DNA of 16,229 nt from Acidimicrobiaceae bacterium (GCA_003156795.1 PMHU01000136.1:1-16229); one strand, 5' to 3'; positions 1 to 6,979 are shown, numbered from the stretch's first letter. The notes: a model not told the origin generated them from the sequence alone. Translations and numbers: made by a program.

Positions 1-10
1 TTGGGCCTCC

Positions 11-205
11 CTAGCGGACGGCTTTGGTGATCTTCCCGGCACGCAAGCAGGAAGTGCAAACGTGAACCCGCTTGGTGGTGCCTCCGACGACCGCCCGAAC
101 CCGCTGGATGTTCGGATTCCACCGGCGCTTGGTCCGGCGGTGAGAGTGGCTGATGCTCATGCCGAACGAGGGGTGCTTGCCGCAAACGTCACAAACCGCA
201 GCCAT
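11..205 (-). CDS. rpmB: 50S ribosomal protein bL28 (zinc-binding form)
   Basis: This 64-residue protein has the full length and character of bL28, a structural protein of the large ribosomal subunit. It begins MAAVCDVCGKHPSFGMSISHSHRRTKRRWNPN and carries two CxxC pairs, C5/C8 and C50/C53, which mark the zinc-binding version of the family. An in-frame GTG at 217 would add four residues (MWYP), but the ATG at 205 is the better start: GAGGTG lies on the minus strand at 215-220, nine bases upstream, and the family begins at this point. The gene is divergent from the DAK2/FakA-like gene, an arrangement also known around rpmB and yloV in Firmicutes. Identification rests on the whole-length sequence match to the family. 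Confidence 0.96.
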   Translation of the reverse strand: MAAVCDVCGKHPSFGMSISHSHRRTKRRWNPNIQRVRAVVGGTTKRVHVCTSCLRAGKITKAVR

Positions 206-236
206 CGGGTACCACACCTCGTTCTGTAGGGACTCA

Positions 237-266
237 CCGGTCCTGACCGGCGGGTCAGGTTAGCAT
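237..266 (+). promoter_or_regulatory. Candidate leaderless promoter of the DAK2/FakA-like gene, with a small dyad
   Basis: The region between rpmB and the DAK2 gene holds a perfect inverted repeat, CCGGTC-CT-GACCGG (237-250), followed by TAGCAT at 261-266, seven bases before the ATG at 274. TAGCAT fits the actinobacterial TANNNT -10 consensus. There is no SD before the ATG, so a leaderless transcript starting at or next to the start codon is plausible. No convincing -35 was seen. This is an inference from motif and spacing only. Confidence 0.4.
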
Positions 267-273
267 CCCCGCT

Positions 274-1923
274 ATGCAGACGCAGCAGCGCCTGACTGCG
301 CCCGAGCTGGTCGACGTGGTGACCGCCTATCGCGACGCGCTACGTACCCATCAGGTATTTATCAATCGACTCAACGTATACCCGGTGCCCGACGGGGATA
401 CCGGTACGAACATGGCCTTGACGCTGGAATCGGTCGTCAAGGAGTTGTCGGGGTGCGAAGCATCCGACATGGCCAGCGTGGCGCAGGCCATCAGCCACGG
501 GTCGCTCATGGGAGCCAGAGGCAACTCGGGCGTGATCCTCTCTCAGATTCTTCGGGGCCTGGCCGACTCGGTCAGAGGCAGCGACGGCATGGACGCCGCA
601 GTGCTCGTCGACGGGCTGGAGCGGGCCGCGGCCGGCGCCTACAAGGCCGTGCAGAACCCGGTCGAGGGAACCATCCTGACCGTCGCGCGCGGCGCGGCCG
701 ACGGGGCGGCCGCGCCCGGCGAGGATGTCGGGCTCATCCGGGTTCTCGAAGCGGCCCGCCGCGGCGCCGACGAAGCCTTGGCCCGCACCCCCGATCTGCT
801 CCCCGTGTTGAAGGCGGCCGGGGTGGTCGATTCCGGTGGCACCGGTCTGCTGCTGCTCCTGGACGCATTCCTACACGTGGCCGACGGTCGGCCGCTCCCT
901 GAGGCTCCCGAAGTCGACGGGGGAGGGGTCAGGGTCGACCTGACCGGACACGATCCGGGTGAGGCCGGGGCCGACGGGCTGCGCTACGAAGTGATGTACC
1001 TGCTCGAAGCGCCGGACGACCTGATCCCCCCTTTCCGTCAAGTGTGGGCCGGAATCGGCGACTCGATCGTCGTTGTCGGCGGGGACGGCCTTTGGAACTG
1101 CCACATCCACACCGACGACATCGGCTCATGCATAGAAGCTGCGCTCGAAGCCGGCCGCCCACGGCAGATCCGGGTCACCGACCTCTTCGAGCAGGTCGAA
1201 GAAGAGCGGTGGGTCAGAAACGCGGCTGGGACGGCTGCCGGAGCCGAGCCACCTGAGGAGCCGGCCGTCTGCTCGGTCGTAGCGGTCTGCACCGGGGATG
1301 GCATACGACGCATCTTCCGGTCGCTCGGAGTTCATCACGTAGTGAGTGGCGGTCAGTCGATGAACCCCTCGACGGCTGACCTGCTCGCCGCCATCGACGC
1401 AACCCCTGGTGAGCAGGTCGTCATCCTTCCAAACAACAAAAACATCGTCCCGGTTGCTGAGCAAGCGGCCCTGCAGGCCAGCAAGCCGGTGAAGGTGATT
1501 CCGACGCAAGGCATCCAGGAGGGATTCGCGGCCCTGCTCGAATACGACCCTGAGGGCGACGCGGCGTCAAACGTCGCTCTGATGTCGGAAAGCGCCTCCC
1601 GAGTGGTTGCTGGAGAGGTGACAAGAGCGGTACGGGCCAGCGTGTGCGAGGCCGGCCCCATCGCTGAAGGGGACTACCTCGGGCTGTCCCGCAGCGGAAT
1701 CCAGGTGGTGGCGCCCGACCTGGCACAGGCGGCCACCGCCCTGCTCGACAGGCTCATCGACCGAGATCGCCACGAAATCGTGACGATCATTGCCGGCGAA
1801 GGGTCGGCGGTCGCGAGCACCCGCAGGATCACCGAGTGGGTGGCCGAGATCCACCCCGAAGTCGCGGCCGAAGTTCACCAGGGGGGCCAGCCGCTGTACC
1901 CGTACCTCTTCAGCATCGAATAG
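274..1923 (+). CDS. DAK2 domain protein, FakA/YloV-like fatty-acid kinase catalytic subunit
   Basis: FakA-type proteins are cytosolic kinases that phosphorylate fatty acids held by a separate FakB (DegV-family) carrier, feeding exogenous fatty acids into phospholipid synthesis. The 549 residues match the usual length and three-part layout. The N-terminal DhaL-like kinase domain (about 1-205) has NVYPVPDGDTGTNM at 34-47, whose aspartates 40 and 42 fit the Mg-ATP site, then GARGNSGVI at 80-88 and DSGGTG at 186-191. A middle domain (about 230-315) contains CHIHTDD at 276-282. The C-terminal part (about 330-549) has the typical VILPNNKNI segment. No FakB gene lies in this window. The middle-domain zinc cysteine reported for staphylococcal FakA appears to be replaced by E239. 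The ATG at 274 has no SD; it is chosen because the family starts here and a -10-like box sits just upstream. The family call is firm; the substrate is inferred. Confidence 0.88.
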   Translation: MQTQQRLTAPELVDVVTAYRDALRTHQVFINRLNVYPVPDGDTGTNMALTLESVVKELSGCEASDMASVAQAISHGSLMGARGNSGVILSQILRGLADSVRGSDGMDAAVLVDGLERAAAGAYKAVQNPVEGTILTVARGAADGAAAPGEDVGLIRVLEAARRGADEALARTPDLLPVLKAAGVVDSGGTGLLLLLDAFLHVADGRPLPEAPEVDGGGVRVDLTGHDPGEAGADGLRYEVMYLLEAPDDLIPPFRQVWAGIGDSIVVVGGDGLWNCHIHTDDIGSCIEAALEAGRPRQIRVTDLFEQVEEERWVRNAAGTAAGAEPPEEPAVCSVVAVCTGDGIRRIFRSLGVHHVVSGGQSMNPSTADLLAAIDATPGEQVVILPNNKNIVPVAEQAALQASKPVKVIPTQGIQEGFAALLEYDPEGDAASNVALMSESASRVVAGEVTRAVRASVCEAGPIAEGDYLGLSRSGIQVVAPDLAQAATALLDRLIDRDRHEIVTIIAGEGSAVASTRRITEWVAEIHPEVAAEVHQGGQPLYPYLFSIE

Positions 1924-1954
1924 AGCCGCCCCGGACCTGCGTGAATGACGAGGT

Positions 1955-1990
1955 CAGGGTGCAGTCACCCTGCGAGGCTTCGGCGTCGCA
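1955..1990 (+). terminator. Paired hairpins after the DAK2 gene, possible terminator
   Basis: Two consecutive stem-loops begin 32 bases after the DAK2 stop. The first is CAGGGTG-CAGT-CACCCTG (1955-1972), seven perfect pairs with a four-base loop. The second (1971-1990) pairs TGCGA with TCGCA and, after one G-G mismatch, GC with GC around a TTCG tetraloop. They share two bases, so they are alternatives or must stack. There is no T-run afterwards, so this would be a U-tract-less terminator or an mRNA-stabilising end. Inferred from structure only. Confidence 0.45.
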
Positions 1991-2463
1991 GGAGCCGACC
2001 GAGGAGATCCTGGCCTATCTGCCTTGCCACAGACGGTCGTACGCCGCGGGGACCAGCGATTGCGACCATACGCCGATCTGCGGAGGGGGGAGACGAATCG
2101 CCTCTTCCACGTGGCACCTAGCGTGGAAAGCCACCTTGGGCAGCCGCTATCTTTGCCTTCCGCCAGATAGGCGCTGTCGAGCTGTACTACCGGCTCGCCG
2201 AGCTGAAAGGGATAAGGGGCCATCACAACCTGGCATGGGAGCTCGACGGCGACGGTCGTTACCAGCGTTCGACGGAATGTTTTCATATGCGCTCGGCGGC
2301 CGGACTTGGATCTCCTAACCCGATGGCATCATCTGCGCCTGGTGATGCCATTCTGAGCCCCCGATAGCGCGCCTATTCAGGGGGTCGATGTAGAACTGTT
2401 TCGGCCCGGCGGACCCGGATCTGCCAGCCGGTCGTAGGCCGCCGTGGCATAAACGAGGTCTGC
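1991..2463. other. Long region without a recognisable gene, possible gene remnant
   Basis: Nothing in these roughly 470 bases can be assigned to a known gene. One plus-strand frame is open from 2122 to the TAG at 2365-2367 (about 81 codons). It reads AAIFAFRQIGAVELYYRLAE and then HHNLAWELDGDGRYQRSTE, which looks protein-like, but it has no good start codon or SD and follows an in-frame TAG at 2119. It could be the tail of a decayed gene. Overlapping frames on both strands are no better supported. A perfect 9-bp hairpin at 2323-2351 lies inside it. The stretch is abnormally long for this compact neighbourhood and sits at the left edge of the accessory insertion. Confidence 0.4.
2323..2351. repeat. 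Perfect 9-bp inverted repeat
   Basis: ATGGCATCA (2323-2331) and TGATGCCAT (2343-2351) are exact inverted copies separated by 11 bases. As RNA they form a stable hairpin, extended by one G-U pair. It lies about 125 bp before the sulfotransferase start and has no T-tract after it. It could be a terminator for decayed upstream sequence, an operator, or the end of a lost mobile element; the sequence does not decide. Confidence 0.5.
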
Positions 2464-2469
2464 TACCGT
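2464..2469 (+). promoter_or_regulatory. Candidate -10 box of a leaderless sulfotransferase transcript
   Basis: TACCGT fits TANNNT and lies six bases before the ATG at 2476, which has no SD at a usable distance (the nearest GAGG is about 17 bases away). The spacing would place the transcript start at or beside the start codon. No clear -35 was found. Confidence 0.35.
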
Positions 2470-2475
2470 CGTGCA

Positions 2476-3345
2476 ATGAAACGGGCGTCCGCGCTTCTGG
2501 CGCGCTTGGGACGGCGAAGAGCCCCCGCGCCGCCCGACCCGCTGACAAAGTTTGTTGAACAAGCGGCCATGCGCCTTCGGCAGGAACTGGCCGGTCCGTT
2601 CGAGCCGCCACCGCCATTGGATGGCCAGTTCATCGGCCCTCCGGATTACGTCGGTGTCGCAGCAGAGAAGTCCGGAACGACCTGGTGGTACCGATTGCTT
2701 GTCAGCCACCCGGAAATCGTCGGAGTGCCGCGGAAGGAACTGCACTACTTCCAGCACCACTGGGATGCCGACTTCGACGCGCAACTCATCGCGGCCTACC
2801 ACCGGTACTTTCCCCGGACAGAGGGACAGCTAGCTGGAGAGTGGACCCCCCGCTACGCGGTAGATCCGTGGACCCCGGGCCGACTCGCGGCCTCCGCTCC
2901 GAACGCCCGTCTTTTGGTGATGCTGCGGGACCCGGTCGACCGTTTTCGGTCCGGGGCCACCCACGAATTGCACCGCTTCGGAATCGTTCAAACGCGCATG
3001 CTTGTGGAGAACTTCGAGCGCGGCCGATATGCCTCGCAAATCAACCGGCTGCTCCAGTACTTTCCTGAAGAGCAGATACTCGTCCTGCAATTCGAGGCGT
3101 GCCTGAGGGATCCGGCCGGTGAGTATCGACGCACGTTGCAGTTCCTCGGGGTCGACCCCGGCTATTCCCCGGAGAATATAGGGGACCGCGTTCACGGCGC
3201 CAAAGTGCCACACGTCAACGTGCCAGCCGATTTGAGGTTACAGCTCGTGCGCGATTACGAGGACGAGGTGCGCATGCTCGCGGATCGCTGGGAGAACATC
3301 GACTTGTCCCTATGGCCACACTTCGAACACCTCAGTCGATCTTGA
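2476..3345 (+). CDS. PAPS-dependent sulfotransferase domain protein
   Basis: The 289-residue product has the features of a cytosolic-type sulfotransferase that moves sulfate from PAPS to an acceptor hydroxyl or amine. The 5'-phosphosulfate loop is at 64-74 (EKSGTTWWYRL, with K65 and the SGTT turn). It is followed by SHPEIVGVPRKELHYF, a pattern shared with the heparan N-sulfotransferase-like branch. The 3'-phosphate motif is R151-DPVDRFR-S159, the expected Arg-x7-Ser spacing. Near the C terminus, QYFPEEQILVLQFEACLRDP (about 194-213) is also typical. There is no signal peptide; the first 20 residues are rich in Arg and Pro. The acceptor cannot be read from sequence. The gene interrupts the usual DAK2-recG neighbourhood and is followed, after 277 bp, by a 2OG oxygenase, suggesting a small tailoring pair acting on a surface glycan, lipid or other metabolite. 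That role is inference. Confidence 0.88.
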   Translation: MKRASALLARLGRRRAPAPPDPLTKFVEQAAMRLRQELAGPFEPPPPLDGQFIGPPDYVGVAAEKSGTTWWYRLLVSHPEIVGVPRKELHYFQHHWDADFDAQLIAAYHRYFPRTEGQLAGEWTPRYAVDPWTPGRLAASAPNARLLVMLRDPVDRFRSGATHELHRFGIVQTRMLVENFERGRYASQINRLLQYFPEEQILVLQFEACLRDPAGEYRRTLQFLGVDPGYSPENIGDRVHGAKVPHVNVPADLRLQLVRDYEDEVRMLADRWENIDLSLWPHFEHLSRS

Positions 3346-3622
3346 GGGTTGGCGACGACCGTCCCGAAGTTTTATTCTTTGATAGTTGTTGTTTCTGGTT
3401 CCGGTCGCCCAGCTACCGTTGGGTCCTGCCGCGCCTCGTGAAGCGACGGTGAAGTCATATCTGAGTCCCAAACGCCAGACCTCGGGGCTGGTGTACCCTC
3501 TTATCCGAAATCGGACGGCGAGAAGAGGCACCGTGGGACGACGTAGCAGCCTGACGAACATGCTCTACGGATGGCTCGTGCGCCGGCCAACTGCTGGCCG
3601 CCTTGTGATAGGCGCGTAAACC
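3346..3622. other. Intergenic region with a possible 28-codon micro-ORF
   Basis: This gap between sulfotransferase and oxygenase contains an AT-rich patch at about 3367-3395 (runs such as TTTTATTC and TTGTTGTTTC), unusual for the window. From 3533 a GTG opens a 28-residue frame (MGRRSSLTNMLYGWLVRRPT...) ending at TAA 3617-3619, three bases before the oxygenase GTG. An AGAAGAGG lies four bases before that GTG. It might be a short translated leader coupled to the oxygenase or the remnant of a basic small protein. I do not recognise it and would not annotate it as a gene without expression data. Confidence 0.3.
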
Positions 3623-4453
3623 GTGAGATTTTTTGATCTCAGTCGATTAGAGGGGCCTGGCGCCGACCAGCTGGCTCAGGATTATGCGCTGGCTGAGCCC
3701 TTCCCGCACGTGGTTCTCGAGGACTTCGTGCTGGCCCCCGCTGAGAAGGTGGTAGAGGCCTTCCCAGATACGAAGTGGGAGGGCTGGATCGATGTGGGCA
3801 GGGGTAAACATCAGCCCGGAAAGTCGTATTGCGACAACATCGAACTGATGCCGCCATTACTCGGCGAGATGATCAATGAGCTCTCCAGACCCACGTTCCT
3901 TCAAGCCTTGTCGAACCTGACGGGTATTCCGAACCTTCTCCCCGACCCGTTTCTCGTAGGTGGAGGGCTTCACTACAGCTTGCCTGGCGGAAAGCTGTCA
4001 CCGCATACAGATTTTCATGTCCATACAGGTCACAAGCTCTTTCGGCGAGCTAACCTCCTCGTATACTTGAACCCGAACTGGAATGAGGGCGACGGTGGTG
4101 AAGTCGCCTTGTTCAACCTGGGTGACGATCACCCTGTGATATCAGTTGTCCCGCTTTACGGGAACTGCGTTATTTTCACGACTGATCATCGCTCGGTCCA
4201 CGGTGTGACACCCATATCCGAGAATGCGCCCGAAGTTCGGCGGTCGATAGCGCTGTATTACTACACGGTCGAAGATGTGGACGTCTTCAGCGGCGACCGC
4301 AAAACGTACTGGTATGAGCCCGGGCAAGCGACAAGTCGGACGTTTAGTCATAGGGCGAGGGCTGCGGCGATGAGGGGAGCGCTCGGAACTTCGAAGGCGC
4401 TCACGCGGATCGCATACCGGCTCGATCCCGATCACCCGATTCGTCTCCGCTGA
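3623..4453 (+). CDS. 2-oxoglutarate/Fe(II)-dependent dioxygenase (prolyl-hydroxylase-like fold)
   Basis: The 276-residue protein carries the iron facial triad of the 2OG-Fe(II) oxygenase superfamily: H128 and D130 (SPHTDFHVH) and H193 (TDHRSVHGV), with R206 or R207 (EVRRSIALYYY) placed to bind the 2-oxoglutarate carboxylate. LLVYLNPNW (145-153) and GGEVALF (158-164) are the usual strands between the metal ligands. The likely reaction is oxidative hydroxylation of an unknown substrate. Residues 240-276 form a basic tail without a recognised fold. The start is the GTG at 3623, which has no SD; translation may be coupled to a short upstream frame. Base composition is visibly poorer in GC than the flanks (33 of 60 bases in 3841-3900 and 31 of 60 in 4021-4080 by hand count), and it uses TTA leucine codons (L9, L79), which fits acquisition by transfer. 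Family call strong, substrate unknown. Confidence 0.87.
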   Translation: MRFFDLSRLEGPGADQLAQDYALAEPFPHVVLEDFVLAPAEKVVEAFPDTKWEGWIDVGRGKHQPGKSYCDNIELMPPLLGEMINELSRPTFLQALSNLTGIPNLLPDPFLVGGGLHYSLPGGKLSPHTDFHVHTGHKLFRRANLLVYLNPNWNEGDGGEVALFNLGDDHPVISVVPLYGNCVIFTTDHRSVHGVTPISENAPEVRRSIALYYYTVEDVDVFSGDRKTYWYEPGQATSRTFSHRARAAAMRGALGTSKALTRIAYRLDPDHPIRLR

Positions 4454-4476
4454 CCTGACTCCGTTCCCGCGGAGCG

Positions 4477-4507
4477 CGAGTCGATATCGGCGTCTTTCGG
4501 CGACTCG
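4477..4507. repeat. Inverted repeat CGAGTCG/CGACTCG downstream of the oxygenase
   Basis: CGAGTCG (4477-4483) and CGACTCG (4501-4507) are exact inverted copies around a 17-base loop, 24 bases after the oxygenase stop. This weaker hairpin precedes a much stronger one at 4539-4563. It may contribute to transcription ending or mRNA stability. Confidence 0.35.
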
Positions 4508-4538
4508 ATCGGAGACTGGTTGGTCGGTTCGGCCCGAC

Positions 4539-4563
4539 CCGGCGCCGCTTCGGTGCGGCCCGG
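4539..4563 (+). terminator. Strong GC hairpin between oxygenase and recG, probable terminator
   Basis: CCGG, a bulged C, GCCGC, a TTCGGT loop, GCGGC and CCGG form a nine-pair stem with one bulged base. It lies about 86 bp after the oxygenase stop and 77 bp before recG. No T-run follows, as is common in high-GC actinobacteria. It would insulate recG from the accessory genes. Inferred from structure. Confidence 0.5.
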
Positions 4564-4627
4564 CGTCGCAAGTCCATTCGAGGCGGGCTGTGACCTGCAC
4601 CTTCCCGTCCCTGTCCTCCGGGCCAAA

Positions 4628-4633
4628 TAACTT
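4628..4633 (+). promoter_or_regulatory. Candidate -10 box of a leaderless recG transcript
   Basis: TAACTT (fits TANNNT) lies six bases before the GTG at 4640 in a locally AT-rich patch (CCAAATAACTTGGG). No SD precedes the GTG. Together with the upstream hairpin this suggests recG has its own promoter rather than depending on the inserted genes. Confidence 0.42.
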
Positions 4634-4639
4634 GGGCTG

Positions 4640-6763
4640 GTGACGTCGCTTCCCCATCTGGCCGATATCGGTGTGGAGCGGCTGAACGGCGTCGGATCTA
4701 AGAACCAAGACGCGCTGGCCAGCATGGGGATCGAGAACGTCCTCGACCTGGTGACCCACTATCCCCGCCGCTACCTGGACCGGACCAGCCAGGCTGCCAT
4801 CGCGGACCTGGTCGACGGTCAAGAGGCCATGGTATTGGCAACGGTTCGCAAAACAGCGGGTCGTCGCACCCGGCAGGGGCGTTCGCTGGTAGAGATCGAC
4901 CTGTTCGACGGGTCGAGCTACTTGCGAGCCACGTTTTTCAACCAGCCGTGGCGAGCGAAGCAGCTTCCCGAGGGCACCCAAGCGATCCTGTTCGGAAAGG
5001 TCGACCGATTCCGGGGCCGACGGCAGATGACCAATCCCGTGGTCGACCTCGTCGGTGACCGCACCGGCCGGATAATCCCCGTCTACCCGCAGTCCGAGAA
5101 AGCCGGGCTGATGACATGGCAGATCGGCGGTTGGGTCGCGGAGTCTCTACGACGGGCGCAACGATTCGATGATCCGCTACCGCAGGAGTGGCGCGACCGT
5201 TTGGACCTGGTCGGGCGGGACTGGGCCATGCACCAGATCCACGAACCCGACTCGATCGCGGCGAGCAAGAAAGCCCGCCAGCGCTTGGCCTTCGACGAGC
5301 TTCTGCGGCTGCAAGTGATCCTGGTGATGAGAAAGCGGGCGGTAGAACAGGATGCGGTCGGCATCCGCCATCAGGCCGACGGACCGCTGGTGGGCCGATT
5401 TCGCGACGGCCTTCCTTTTGCCTTGACTGCGGCGCAAGCGGCCGCGATAGCGGAGATCGCAACCGACATGTCCGGCCCTCATCCGATGCACCGCCTGCTC
5501 CAAGGTGACGTGGGTTCCGGAAAGACGGTCGTGGCCGTCGCCGCGTTGCTGACGGCCGTCGAAGGCGGCCATCAGGGCGCTTTGATGGCCCCGACGGAGG
5601 TGCTGGCCGAGCAGCACCACGCGGCCGTGAGCTCCCTGCTGAGCGGCCTGACGGTGCCGAGTGAGCAGACCTTGCTATCCGACCGCCCGCTGCGAGTCGC
5701 GCTTCTCACCAATCGCACGGGGGCGGCGGAGAGGGCCCGGCTGCAAGCGGCTCTCATCGACGGTACGGTCGACATCCTTATTGGCACGCACGCGCTGTTG
5801 ACCGAAAAGGTGGCTTTCCGGTCGCTGGGATGCGTGGTAATCGACGAGCAGCACCGCTTCGGGGTCGAGCAGCGGGCCACTCTCCGGGAAAAAGGACCGG
5901 GCCTGGTCGTGCCCGACGTCCTCGTGATGACGGCCACGCCGATCCCTCGCACGGCCGCCATGACCGTCTACGGCGACCTCGACACCACCATCCTCGGCGA
6001 GATGCCGCCCGGGCGAATTCCCATAACCACCAAGTGGGCCAGAGGACCCCTCGAAGAGGCCTCCGTCTGGGACCGGGTCCGAAGCGAGGTAGAGGCGGGC
6101 CGCCAGGCCTACGTGGTGTGCCCGCTGATCGAGGAGTCCGAGCGGGTCCAAGCCCGATCGGCCTCCGAGGAGCGGGACCGCTTGGCCAATGCCGAGTTGT
6201 CAGGACTGCGAGTCGGGCTCCTCCACGGTCAGATGCCCGCCAAGGAGAAGGAGGCCGCCATGGACTCCTTCCGGGCCCGGGACACTGACGTTCTGGTCGC
6301 CACGACCGTCATCGAAGTGGGCGTGGATGTCCCGAACGCCACCGTGATGGTGGTGGAGGACGCCGACCGCTTTGGCATCGCCCAGCTGCACCAGTTGCGG
6401 GGAAGGGTGGGCCGGGGTGAGCACCGGTCGTGGTGCTACCTCCTCGGCGGGGGCGACGGAGATGGCGACACCGATGCCGGTCAACGCCTGGGTGCGCTGG
6501 TGCGTTCGACAGACGGGTTCGAGCTGGCTGAGGTCGACCTCGAACTCCGAGGGGAAGGAACCATCCTGGGCACCCGACAGAAGGGGGCCACCGACTTGAA
6601 GCTGGCGTCTTTGAGGAGGGACAAGGAGTTGGTGGCCACGGCCCGGGAGGTGGCCTTTGATCTCGTCGACCGCCATCCGGGACTGGTTGGTCTCCCAGAC
6701 CTGGCCCAGGAGATCCGCTACCTCGTCGATGAGGACGACAGGGACTTCTTGTTCAAGAGCTGA
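4640..6763 (+). CDS. recG: ATP-dependent DNA helicase RecG
   Basis: RecG is a monomeric superfamily 2 helicase that remodels stalled replication forks and Holliday junctions. The 707 residues match the family (about 690-740). An N-terminal wedge/OB region (about 1-240) begins with the typical GVGSKNQDALASMGIENVLDLVTHYPRRYLD. The helicase core follows: Walker A GDVGSGKT at 289-296, DEQH box at 402-405, motif III TATPIPRT at 431-438, and motif VI QLRGRVGR at 585-592. The C-terminal RGEGTILGTRQKG segment corresponds to the conserved translocation region. The start is GTG 4640, which places the family N terminus correctly; there is no SD, but a -10-like box is six bases away. Its normal left neighbour, the DAK2 gene, is separated from it by the accessory insertion. 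The last codons (RDFLFKS) lie in a 23-bp tandem duplication that continues past the stop. Confidence 0.97.
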   Translation: MTSLPHLADIGVERLNGVGSKNQDALASMGIENVLDLVTHYPRRYLDRTSQAAIADLVDGQEAMVLATVRKTAGRRTRQGRSLVEIDLFDGSSYLRATFFNQPWRAKQLPEGTQAILFGKVDRFRGRRQMTNPVVDLVGDRTGRIIPVYPQSEKAGLMTWQIGGWVAESLRRAQRFDDPLPQEWRDRLDLVGRDWAMHQIHEPDSIAASKKARQRLAFDELLRLQVILVMRKRAVEQDAVGIRHQADGPLVGRFRDGLPFALTAAQAAAIAEIATDMSGPHPMHRLLQGDVGSGKTVVAVAALLTAVEGGHQGALMAPTEVLAEQHHAAVSSLLSGLTVPSEQTLLSDRPLRVALLTNRTGAAERARLQAALIDGTVDILIGTHALLTEKVAFRSLGCVVIDEQHRFGVEQRATLREKGPGLVVPDVLVMTATPIPRTAAMTVYGDLDTTILGEMPPGRIPITTKWARGPLEEASVWDRVRSEVEAGRQAYVVCPLIEESERVQARSASEERDRLANAELSGLRVGLLHGQMPAKEKEAAMDSFRARDTDVLVATTVIEVGVDVPNATVMVVEDADRFGIAQLHQLRGRVGRGEHRSWCYLLGGGDGDGDTDAGQRLGALVRSTDGFELAEVDLELRGEGTILGTRQKGATDLKLASLRRDKELVATAREVAFDLVDRHPGLVGLPDLAQEIRYLVDEDDRDFLFKS

Positions 6764-6782
6764 GGGACTTCTTGTTAAAGAG
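6740..6782 (+). repeat. 23-bp-period tandem duplication spanning the recG stop
   Basis: The 20 bases starting AGGGACTTCTTGTT at 6740-6759 recur at 6763-6782 with a single change (C to A at the 15th base). The period is 23 bp and includes the recG TGA (6761-6763). The second copy is untranslated by recG. It looks like a recent slippage or duplication event at the gene end; loss of the intervening stop would append GLLVKES-type residues. Confidence 0.85.
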
Positions 6783-6792
6783 AGCCGACGGA

Positions 6793-6960
6793 TCAGGCAT
6801 CCGCCTCGTCCGGAAGCACGAGGTCCCAGCGATCCAGGCAGTCTGCGCACCGGTAGGCCATCACGTCCCCCGGTTGGGGCGGATCGTCCTCGGGCCAAGT
6901 GGTCAGCAGGTGGGCCTGCCCGCCGCAGTCGATGCAGGTGATCGTGGCCTCGGGGATCAT
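6793..6960 (-). CDS. Small four-cysteine (zinc-ribbon-like) protein, function unknown
   Basis: This minus-strand frame encodes 55 residues starting MIPEATITCIDCGGQAHLLT, with GDVMAYRCADCLDRWDLVLP near the end. It has two CxxC pairs (C9/C12 and C38/C41), the arrangement of a small treble-clef or ribbon zinc site, joined by an acidic proline-rich linker (WPEDDPPQPGD). The ATG at 6960 has a good SD, GAGAAGG at 6969-6975 on the minus strand, eight bases away. It is convergent with recG (stops 30 bp apart) and divergent from rsmD, with only 19 bp between the two start codons. I do not recognise a named family. The fold and zinc binding are inferred from the cysteine spacing; a regulatory or adaptor role is possible but not shown. 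Confidence 0.72.
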   Translation of the reverse strand: MIPEATITCIDCGGQAHLLTTWPEDDPPQPGDVMAYRCADCLDRWDLVLPDEADA

Positions 6961-6979
6961 GCAGATACCTTCTCACGCT

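Noticed and set aside
1954..2286. Minus-strand 110-codon frame in the gap after the DAK2 gene
   Set aside because: There is no SD, no recognisable motif, and an Arg/Pro/Ser-rich composition towards the end typical of an antisense frame in GC-rich DNA.
1836..2318. Plus-strand frame overlapping the DAK2 3' end
   Set aside because: It runs through the conserved DAK2 C terminus in another frame, is Arg/Pro-rich and shows no family features.
4142..4981. 279-codon antisense frame across the oxygenase-recG gap
   Set aside because: It overlaps two well-supported genes and the strong hairpin between them, and lacks any motif.
6899..6979. Longer rsmD starts (6899 or ATG 6959)
   Set aside because: The added residues do not resemble RsmD and the region is better explained by the minus-strand zinc-ribbon gene with its own SD.
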